Below, in pieces: positions 23,406 through 29,404 of a stretch of 29,404 nt of DNA. The position numbers and the translations under genes are program-made. The stretch lies in NCBI GenBank assembly GCA_009886305.1, contig QXZO01000188.1, positions 7,612-37,015 of the forward strand, written 5' to 3'. The stretch is from Betaproteobacteria bacterium (GTDB lineage Bacteria > Pseudomonadota > Gammaproteobacteria > Burkholderiales > Eutrophovitaceae). The notes under the pieces are model-generated. The model was not told the origin of the DNA. It did not search any database and saw nothing but the letters and a program-made list of their open reading frames with translations. Within the stretch, counting starts at the first letter, position 1. Each line of letters begins with the position of its first letter.

Positions 23406-24744
23406 CGCCGACAGTCATTGAATCTATCAACAAAGAGCCAACTTTAAATGACGAACGGTTTAAAGGGTCACTTCCAACCCCTCGGATAGCTTTAAACATA
23501 TCTTTAAGATTTCCGGCCACAGTGACCTCTTGCACTGGATGAATTATCTCCCCATTTTCCACCCAAAATCCTGATGCCCCACGAGAATAATCTCCCGTTA
23601 CCATATTGGTTCCGTGCCCAAGCAAATCAGTAACAAGGAAACCCGTACCCATCATCTTTAATAAATCATTAAAGTCGTGCGTGTGACCTTGAGCATGGAC
23701 AGATAGATTATGAGCACCACCCGCGTTCCCCGTCGAGGTCAGCCCAAGTTTTTTAGCAGAATATGTACTTAGAAATAAACCCTCTAATTTTCCAGATGAC
23801 ACAATTGAGCGCTTTTCAGTTCGCACGCCTTCATTGTCGAAAGCAGAGCTGGACAACCCACGTCGCACGAATGGGTCTTCTTCAATTGAAAAAAAATCGG
23901 GGAAAACACTTTCTCCGATGACACCTTCAAGAAAGGACTGTTTACGATATAAATTACCGCCGCTAACTGCAGAAACAAAATGTCTCAAAATGCCGGAAGC
24001 AATTGGAGCCTCAAATACAACTGGTATTTTCTTAGTGTTGATCTTTTTCGCACCTACTTTCCCAAGAGCACGACGACCCGCCTGCTTCCCAATATCAAGG
24101 GCCGCCTCCATATCATCTGCACATCGTGCGGTGCTCCACCACCCATCTCTTTGCATTTGATCGCCCTCACCTGCAGTCACAGAACAACTAATATAATGCC
24201 GAGTACTAGGAAACCCATGAATAAAGTCATTTGAATTAGCGTAAACGAACTGACCCTCTTGAACAGATACGCTAGCACCTTCCGAATTTTTAATCTCCGG
24301 GCTTATGTCAAATGCTGCCTGCTCACATTCACGTGCAAGAATAATTGATTTCTCCATCGAGATATTCCACGGATGGTAAAGATCAAGCTCAACGATCTCT
24401 TTAGCTAACCGATTTGGATCAGCCAATCCAGAGAAAGGATCCTCTGCAGTCAGCTGGGCAATAGCTACGGCAGCCTCGACCGTATGCTTGATTGCATTCT
24501 CTGTAAGGTCAGACGTGCTGGCAAAACCCTTACGCTGCCCAACATAGACCGTCACACCCAACCCTTTATCTCGGTTGTACTCTAAATTCTCAACTTCACC
24601 TTTGCGCACAGATACGGCGCTTCCAAGCCCTTCATTAAGGTCCACCTCAGCGGAGCTCGCTCCTAAGGCTTTTGCCAATTGGATGGTTTGTTGGGCAATT
24701 TCTTTGAATTGGTCTATGCTATACGCGAATTTTTCTTGGGCCAT
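23398..24744 (-). CDS. pmbA: Metalloprotease PmbA/TldE
   Basis: This is the TldE subunit of the TldD/TldE heterodimeric protease, which in enterobacteria cleaves modified peptides such as microcin B17 leaders and CcdA. At 448 residues it matches the usual length of about 450. Recognisable segments are RKGEVENLEYNRDKGLGVTVYVGQRKG (about 48-74), FSGLADPNRLA (103-113), TGDYSRGASGFWVENGE (389-405) and a C-terminal GSDPLNRSSFKVGSLLIDSMTVGGD. The protein lacks a zinc HExxxH site, as expected, because the site is in TldD. No tldD is in the window. It is divergent from darP and upstream of the MFS gene. Confidence 0.95.
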   Translation of the reverse strand: MAQEKFAYSIDQFKEIAQQTIQLAKALGASSAEVDLNEGLGSAVSVRKGEVENLEYNRDKGLGVTVYVGQRKGFASTSDLTENAIKHTVEAAVAIAQLTAEDPFSGLADPNRLAKEIVELDLYHPWNISMEKSIILARECEQAAFDISPEIKNSEGASVSVQEGQFVYANSNDFIHGFPSTRHYISCSVTAGEGDQMQRDGWWSTARCADDMEAALDIGKQAGRRALGKVGAKKINTKKIPVVFEAPIASGILRHFVSAVSGGNLYRKQSFLEGVIGESVFPDFFSIEEDPFVRRGLSSSAFDNEGVRTEKRSIVSSGKLEGLFLSTYSAKKLGLTSTGNAGGAHNLSVHAQGHTHDFNDLLKMMGTGFLVTDLLGHGTNMVTGDYSRGASGFWVENGEIIHPVQEVTVAGNLKDMFKAIRGVGSDPLNRSSFKVGSLLIDSMTVGGD

Positions 24745-24861
24745 TGTATTAAATTACTCATGATTAACTTATGGATTAACTAATAATGCTTAAAATTATA
24801 GGACTCTCAATACGAGTTAAGTAATGCATGATATCACCACCACCAATTTCCTATCAGACTT

Positions 24862-25350
24862 ATGGAATCGTCACGACCAAGTAAAACAAAACAAAAAAAA
24901 GAAATGGAAGAGCTGCAAAACATCGGTAAAGCACTTGTCGACCTTCCTAAAGACCTTTTAAAAAAATTGGATCTTCCAGACTCCTTAAGAGATGAAGTAC
25001 TAGGAGCGAAAAAAATTTCTCAAAATGGCGCAAAAAGAAGACAGTTGCAATTCATCGGGAAGATAATGCGAACTATTGAGGTTGAGCCAATCCGCGCACA
25101 ACTTGAACAACTCAAGCAACCCTCTGCGCAGAAAGTAAAGCTCCTACACGCGGCAGAGTCTTGGCGTGAAAAAATGATTTCTAACGAAAACGGTTGTAAG
25201 GAATTTATAAGGCTGTACCCGAAAGCAGACTCAAACATACTAGAAGAGCTGATTTCAGACTGTCGAGGAACAATGAACTCTAGATCAAAAATTTCTTACC
25301 GAAAATTATTTAAATTTATATCTACATTGTTACAAAAAAATGAGAAATAA
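24862..25350 (+). CDS. darP: Ribosome biogenesis protein DarP/YjgA (DUF615)
   Basis: This is a 162-residue DUF615 protein, the family of E. coli YjgA, now called DarP, which associates with late 50S assembly intermediates. Family marks: SKTKQKKEMEELQNIGKALVDL (about 7-28), LPDSLRDEVLGAKKI (38-52), AKRRQLQFIGKIMR (57-70), and the late RSKISYRKLFKFIS. It is very basic and helical, as expected of an RNA-associated protein. It lies divergent from pmbA and just upstream of mog, the neighbourhood that supports a betaproteobacterial assignment. Confidence 0.95.
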   Translation: MESSRPSKTKQKKEMEELQNIGKALVDLPKDLLKKLDLPDSLRDEVLGAKKISQNGAKRRQLQFIGKIMRTIEVEPIRAQLEQLKQPSAQKVKLLHAAESWREKMISNENGCKEFIRLYPKADSNILEELISDCRGTMNSRSKISYRKLFKFISTLLQKNEK

Positions 25351-25421
25351 AGTCAAGCATATCAATTTGGTATAGTCCTAAGAGAATTAGATAGAATAAA
25401 ATACAAAGGTTAAACCACTAT

Positions 25422-26012
25422 ATGAGCGAAGAAAAACTACGTATCGGACTTGTCTCCATCAGCGATCGGGCTTCTAGCGGGGTATATAAAGACGAAGGAT
25501 TGCCCTCTTTAAGAGAATGGCTGGATAGCGCAATAGTGAACCCGATTGAATATGTTGAAAAACTAATACCCGATGAACAAGGGATAATTGAATCCAACTT
25601 AATAGAGATTGTGGATCAAGCACAATGCGACCTTGTCCTTACAACTGGGGGAACCGGTCCCTCACCTAGAGACGTAACTCCTGAGGCAACTTTAGCTGTC
25701 GCGGATAAAATAATGCCAGGATTTGGTGAACAAATGCGACAGATCAGTCTTAATTTCGTGCCCACAGCAATCCTATCCCGACAAGCAGCCGTAATTAGAA
25801 AGAAAAGTCTTATAGTTAATTTGCCGGGACAACCGAAAGCCATCAAAGAGACGTTAGAAGGATTGAGAAATAATGAAGGGCGCGTAATCGCACACGGAAT
25901 TTTTGCTGCTGTCCCCTACTGCATCGACCTCATCGGCGGGCCTTATATTGATTGCCGAAAGGATTTCTGCAATGCTTTCAGGCCTAAATCAGCCATAAAA
26001 AACAAAAGTTAG
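25422..26012 (+). CDS. mog: Molybdopterin adenylyltransferase
   Basis: Mog adenylates molybdopterin before molybdate insertion in molybdenum-cofactor synthesis. The 196-residue length matches E. coli Mog (195). Seen are RIGLVSISDRASSGVYKDEG (7-26), the nucleotide-binding TTGGTGPSPRDVTPEAT (75-91), SRQAAVIRKKSLIVNLPGQPKAI (about 119-141) and the terminal PYCIDLIGGPYID. An AAAGG lies about 12 bases before the ATG. It is on the same strand as darP, 71 bp behind it, and converges on the UMF1 carrier gene with only 15 bp between ends. Confidence 0.95.
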   Translation: MSEEKLRIGLVSISDRASSGVYKDEGLPSLREWLDSAIVNPIEYVEKLIPDEQGIIESNLIEIVDQAQCDLVLTTGGTGPSPRDVTPEATLAVADKIMPGFGEQMRQISLNFVPTAILSRQAAVIRKKSLIVNLPGQPKAIKETLEGLRNNEGRVIAHGIFAAVPYCIDLIGGPYIDCRKDFCNAFRPKSAIKNKS

Positions 26013-26027
26013 CAGGCATCATCGCTA

Positions 26028-27323
26028 CTAATATTTACCATTTGCCGCCGTGACGCCTCGCTCAGTGTCGACCGTAAGTAATATTGCAAGACCTATGACA
26101 AACAACACAACTAGGGATAAAATCGCATTTCGGTGATCCCCTCCAGTCAGCCAAGTGAGTCCTCCATATGTGAGAGGCCCAATAATTGACGCACACTTGA
26201 CCGAAAAACCCCACAGCCCAAAAAACTCAGCCTGTCTGTTTATTGGCGTCAATACCGAGACAAACGCCCGAGCGTTAGATTGACAGGCTCCCAGCAACAA
26301 TCCCACAAGATTCGCTGCAATCCAGAAGCTTAATCTCTCATCAGACAGCCAAGCCAAAACAGTAGTAACAATCCATCCGCATAAGATGATGGCAAGTGAA
26401 TTTCGGTGACCGAGAACGTCATGTAGACGACCGAAAGTGTAAGCACCAAAAGCAGCCGTAACATTGACAACCATGATTAACAATATTGTCTCAGTAAAGG
26501 TGAATCCGATTACCTGTTGAGCATAAATAGCAGCTAGGGCTATTACCGCCTGCACTCCCCCTTGAAAAAAAACCGTACTTAGCAGAAAACGATGTAAATC
26601 AGTAAATCGATGGCGTTGACTGAACGTCTCCAAAAATCTTTTATTAACTGAAGCAACAGTTACTTTCGTTACCTTTATGCCATCACGGTCATTGAGATAG
26701 ATAAATGTAGGTAATGCGGCAACGACGAAAAGTAAGCCTGTGATAATTAACGTGATGGGTACATACTGCTCAGCCTCCCACCCTATGGCTTTCAACTCGG
26801 TAACAACAATGAGACACAACGCTAAGGTCAGTATTCCACCAACATATCCAACCGCCCACCCAACTCCAGATACACGACCAACTGTTTCCTTTTTCGCAAG
26901 ATCAGGTAGGTAAGACGCGATGACATTTTCACCAAGGCTGAAAAAGGTATTTGAAAAGATCAGAAATAGCGCAGCAAACCAAAGATCGCCTCGGCCTGCG
27001 TTTGACAAACAAACGGTACTTAAAGCACAGGCCAAAGTGAGTACTAATAAAACCCTCTTTCGCGATCCGCTCATGTCAACATAAGCACCGAGCAGTGGGC
27101 CCAAAAACATTACTATTAAGTAAGAAAGCGATAAAACTGATGTCCATAAGAAAGTGGCCCAAACAGCATTATCAGCAACTACAGACACGAAATACGCATT
27201 AAAAATTGCCGTAATGACGACTGTCGTATAACCAGAGTTAGCAAAATCATACATTGACCAAGCCCACAGATGACGTTTTGTATATCCGTCATTCAATAAA
27301 CTCGTTGTCTTGCTCCAACTCAA
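26028..27323 (-). CDS. MFS transporter, UMF1 family
   Basis: This is a 431-residue carrier with about 11-12 helices. The N-terminal LWAWSMYDFANSGYTTVV (about 19-36) is the hallmark of the UMF1 / Atg22-like MFS subfamily. LGPLLGAYVDMSGSRKRVL (74-92) is motif A. SYLPDLAKKETVGRVSGVGWAVGYVGG (about 137-163) is the conserved block of this family. The substrate is unknown (amino-acid export in the eukaryotic relatives). The start is TTG at 27323; GGGGAGG (27335-27329) is five bases upstream, a strong reason to accept it. It follows the CoA-transferase gene by 49 bp on the same strand, so the two may be co-transcribed. Confidence 0.92.
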   Translation of the reverse strand: MSWSKTTSLLNDGYTKRHLWAWSMYDFANSGYTTVVITAIFNAYFVSVVADNAVWATFLWTSVLSLSYLIVMFLGPLLGAYVDMSGSRKRVLLVLTLACALSTVCLSNAGRGDLWFAALFLIFSNTFFSLGENVIASYLPDLAKKETVGRVSGVGWAVGYVGGILTLALCLIVVTELKAIGWEAEQYVPITLIITGLLFVVAALPTFIYLNDRDGIKVTKVTVASVNKRFLETFSQRHRFTDLHRFLLSTVFFQGGVQAVIALAAIYAQQVIGFTFTETILLIMVVNVTAAFGAYTFGRLHDVLGHRNSLAIILCGWIVTTVLAWLSDERLSFWIAANLVGLLLGACQSNARAFVSVLTPINRQAEFFGLWGFSVKCASIIGPLTYGGLTWLTGGDHRNAILSLVVLFVIGLAILLTVDTERGVTAANGKY

Positions 27324-27372
27324 ATAAGCCTCCCCATTAAAATAATAAAAACCAACCGACCCTAAATCAATC

Positions 27373-28557
27373 TTAAATTATTTTACGACGCCGAAAATCT
27401 TCAATGTCTTCCGCTGTATATCCTGCCGCTCCTAATACATCATCAGTGTGCTGGCCGAGATCGGGCCCTAGCCAATTAGTTTCGCCCGGAGTATCCGATA
27501 ACTTTGGGACAATACCAGGTATCAGCAGAGTCTCGTCTTCTGATAACTTATGCTCTTGAATCATTTGTCTCGCGCGATAATGAACATCCGAGACAATATC
27601 AGTTACATCAAATATTTTCCCGGAAGGCACCTCAGCTTTCTCTAGAGCGCTTAGAACATCTTTAAGGTCTTTTGATGCACACCAAGCCCCTATAACTGCG
27701 TCTAACTCATCGCAGCGCTTCGCTCGTCCGTCGTTGTGCGAGAGGTTGGGGTCGTCAGCCAAATCCTCCCGCTCTATAGCAAGCATCATCCGCTTAAAAA
27801 TAGAATCACCGTTTGCACCAATTACTACGTACTTCTTGTCCTTGGTTAGATAGGAGTTCGAAGGGGCAATGCCTGGTAGCGATGAGCCTGTTCGCTCACG
27901 AACGAAGTCATAGTAGTCAAATTCTGGAACCATACTTTCCATAAGACTAAAAACCGCCTCATACAATGCAACATCTACGATTTGCCCCTTACCACTAGCC
28001 TCACGCTGTCTTAACGCCATTAAGGCGCCAATAACGCCGTATAGCGAGGCTATAGCATCACCCAAACTAATACCCACTCTTACCGGAGGTCGATCAGGAT
28101 AGCCCGTTACATGACGCAAACCACCCATGGCCTCACCAATTGCGCCGAACCCGGGCCTATCCCTATAAGGTCCTGTTTGCCCGTAACCTGATAAGCGAAC
28201 CATAACCAAACCGGGGTTCTCTTTCGCGAGCGTTTCATAATCTAAACCCCACTTCTCCATAGCACCCGGTCGAAAATTCTCCACAATTATATCTGCATCT
28301 TTCGCTAAACAGCGCACGATTTCCTGACCATCTCGCTCCTTTAAATTAATCGTTACTGATTGCTTATTTCTAGCTTGTAACAGCCACCAAAGAGACTTGT
28401 CTTTGTACAACTTTCTCCACTTTCTTAGCGGGTCACCCCCTTTAGGAGATTCGACCTTGATGACTTGTGCACCAAACTCCGCCATAACTCTCGTGCAAAA
28501 TGGACCCGCAATTAATTGGCCCAACTCGAGAACCTTTATATCTTTTAATGGTCCCAT
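27373..28557 (-). CDS. CaiB/BaiF (class III) CoA-transferase
   Basis: This is a 394-residue family III CoA-transferase, which moves CoA between organic acids by way of aspartyl-CoA thioester chemistry. Family marks: LELGQLIAGPFCTRVMAEFGA (10-30), VIVENFRPGAMEKWGLDYE (about 90-108), RLSGYGQTGPYRDRPGFGAI (121-140), and the proposed catalytic D167 in VGISLGDAIASLYG. The sequence resembles formyl-, succinyl- and L-carnitine-CoA transferases, and the acid substrate cannot be specified. It is divergent from the glutathione peroxidase (32 bp to its longest frame, 68 bp to the chosen ATG). Confidence 0.94.
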   Translation of the reverse strand: MGPLKDIKVLELGQLIAGPFCTRVMAEFGAQVIKVESPKGGDPLRKWRKLYKDKSLWWLLQARNKQSVTINLKERDGQEIVRCLAKDADIIVENFRPGAMEKWGLDYETLAKENPGLVMVRLSGYGQTGPYRDRPGFGAIGEAMGGLRHVTGYPDRPPVRVGISLGDAIASLYGVIGALMALRQREASGKGQIVDVALYEAVFSLMESMVPEFDYYDFVRERTGSSLPGIAPSNSYLTKDKKYVVIGANGDSIFKRMMLAIEREDLADDPNLSHNDGRAKRCDELDAVIGAWCASKDLKDVLSALEKAEVPSGKIFDVTDIVSDVHYRARQMIQEHKLSEDETLLIPGIVPKLSDTPGETNWLGPDLGQHTDDVLGAAGYTAEDIEDFRRRKII

Positions 28558-28625
28558 TTTTGTTATTCTATTAAATTCGTTTTATTAAAATGCAGTTACG
28601 ACTTCTGCTACGAGGATTTTTTCCA

Positions 28626-29162
28626 ATGCCAAAACAAATTTTAATCTTTCTTTTCACTTTACTATTCTCTCAAAATGCCATGTCTGATGATTGCCCCAAG
28701 GTACTGAACACCAACTTGACTAACCTAACCGGTGAGTCCGTCAATTTTTGTGACTATCGCGGTAAAGTCATATTAGCAGTGAACACAGCTAGCTATTGCG
28801 GAAATACTCCTCAATATGAAGCGCTGGAGGCCCTATTTCAGAAATATAGCACCAAAGATTTTGTTGTAATCGGTTTTCCGGCAAACAACTTTGGTAACCA
28901 AGAACCCGGGTCTAACGAAGACATACAGAATTTCTGCAAACTCAATTATGGAGTTAGTTTTCCAATGATCGAAAAAACGGATGTGGTAGGGCCCAACACC
29001 AATCCAGTGTTCAAGGAGCTGCAAGCTATGACCGGTGACGCGCCCCAGTGGAACTTCCACAAATATCTGATCTCTCGAGACGGTGAGCAAGCGTTTAGTT
29101 TTACAGCTTCGATGGATCCGATGAACGCAAAGCTCGTCAAGCAGCTGGAAGAGCTTCTTTAA
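28626..29162 (+). CDS. Exported glutathione peroxidase family protein
   Basis: This is a 178-residue GPx-family thiol peroxidase. A signal peptide (MPKQILIFLFTLLFSQNAMS, then DDCPK) makes it periplasmic. The peroxidatic residue is cysteine, not selenocysteine: NTASYCGNT with C58. The third motif WNFHKYLIS has W142 and N143. The family's NQF loop reads FPANNFGNQEPG, so asparagine stands where the tetrad glutamine is usual. I chose the ATG at 28626 because AGGA lies at good distance and it gives a proper signal. A frame from 28590 adds 12 odd residues. It converges on the partial amidohydrolase, with 35 bp between. Confidence 0.9.
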   Translation: MPKQILIFLFTLLFSQNAMSDDCPKVLNTNLTNLTGESVNFCDYRGKVILAVNTASYCGNTPQYEALEALFQKYSTKDFVVIGFPANNFGNQEPGSNEDIQNFCKLNYGVSFPMIEKTDVVGPNTNPVFKELQAMTGDAPQWNFHKYLISRDGEQAFSFTASMDPMNAKLVKQLEELL

Positions 29163-29197
29163 CCAGTGGACACTAGGCTAGTAGTTCGAGTTTAGGG

Positions 29198-29404
29198 TTA
29201 AAAACTGTCATATTCTCGAATAACTTGGCCGGCAAGAGGTGCCTGGTGTAACAAGCCCTCACCATCAGCTACTTTGTGACCGTTAACCCACACGCCATGG
29301 ACGCCAACAGATGGGGTTATCAAGCGTGAGGCACCTGACGGGAGATCGTGCAATCGTATGGAGGGGCCGCGATTAACTGTTTTAGGATCAAACAGGAGTA
29401 AGTC
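29198..29404 (-). CDS. C-terminus of an amidohydrolase, N-acyl-D-amino-acid deacylase-like (partial)
   Basis: The minus-strand frame is open from the window end to a TAA at 29200-29198, giving 68 residues. It starts DLLLFDPKTVNRGPS and continues through SVGVHGVWVNGHKVADGEG. This is the usual C-terminal beta strand pair of metal-dependent amidohydrolases of the D-aminoacylase type (COG3653), which end in D-L-x-x-F-D-P...V-W-V-N-G. The metal-binding core lies outside the window. The substrate within the family is not decidable. Confidence 0.8.
   Translation of the reverse strand, partial: DLLLFDPKTVNRGPSIRLHDLPSGASRLITPSVGVHGVWVNGHKVADGEGLLHQAPLAGQVIREYDSF

Noticed and set aside
24762..24781. 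Two GATTAACT copies 12 bp apart in the pmbA/darP spacer.
   Set aside because: Only two short AT-rich copies without symmetry or matching promoter; compatible with chance.
10493..28557. A CoA-thioester pathway joining the CitE-like lyase and the CaiB-type CoA-transferase.
   Set aside because: The genes are 16 kb apart in separate transcription units with unrelated neighbours; co-function cannot be supported from this window.
1..29404. Search by eye for CRISPR arrays, toxin-antitoxin pairs, transposases, integrases, tRNA genes and phage genes.
   Set aside because: None was seen; the genes are of housekeeping and metabolic type, so no defence or mobile system is claimed.

Overview
The window is a stretch of ordinary chromosome from a moderately AT-rich, gene-dense bacterium, most likely a free-living (probably marine) betaproteobacterium related to Burkholderiales. 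The lineage inference rests on three things. There is a DUF3460 small protein at 7598-7783, a family known essentially from Betaproteobacteria. There is a pmbA / yjgA(darP) / mog neighbourhood at 23398-26012, an arrangement familiar from Burkholderiales. There is also a DnaQ-exonuclease + GIY-YIG fusion typical of that group. No rRNA, tRNA, CRISPR array, insertion sequence, phage gene or integrase was seen.

Layout. 1-5335: a possible gene tail, then a forward cluster encoding a secreted class-C beta-lactamase-like hydrolase, an SDR, a di-haem DHOR/DUF1111 cytochrome and an FrnE-like DsbA-fold protein, followed by a convergent threonine aldolase. 5456-7337: a reverse pair of exported proteins, a formamidase-family enzyme and a short solute-binding-like protein, separated by a terminator-like hairpin. 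7394-9317: the DUF3460 protein, a VOC protein and a secreted fasciclin-domain protein with a 334-bp divergent spacer. 9365-11356: a luciferase-like oxidoreductase and a CitE-like lyase. 11394-14587: a complete marR-emrA-emrB drug-efflux operon whose promoter carries an inverted repeat and four copies of a 9-bp motif at an exact 15-bp period. 14781-16580: a NahD-like isomerase and an ACT-type threonine ammonia-lyase overlapping tail to tail. 16677-22102: the exonuclease/GIY-YIG fusion, an enol-lactonase-like hydrolase divergent from a GguC/AraD1-family (FAH-like) protein, DAHP synthase and a polytopic membrane protein. 22110-29404: an MFS carrier coupled to pmbA, darP, mog, a UMF1-family carrier, a CaiB/BaiF CoA-transferase, an exported glutathione peroxidase, and the C-terminal end of an N-acyl-D-amino-acid-deacylase-like amidohydrolase that runs off the window.

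Together the genes suggest a heterotroph that handles CoA thioesters, sugar acids, amides and amino acids, with an efflux pump and thiol/peroxide enzymes. Gene ends are tightly packed (many convergent pairs 3-27 bp apart or overlapping), and several genes appear to use TTG or GTG starts chosen by good Shine-Dalgarno sequences. I did not find a convincing new multi-gene system. The most distinctive signal is the 15-bp-periodic repeat array in the marR-emrAB promoter. Next are the short solute-binding-like protein behind the exported formamidase, and the operator-like inverted repeats in divergent spacers.
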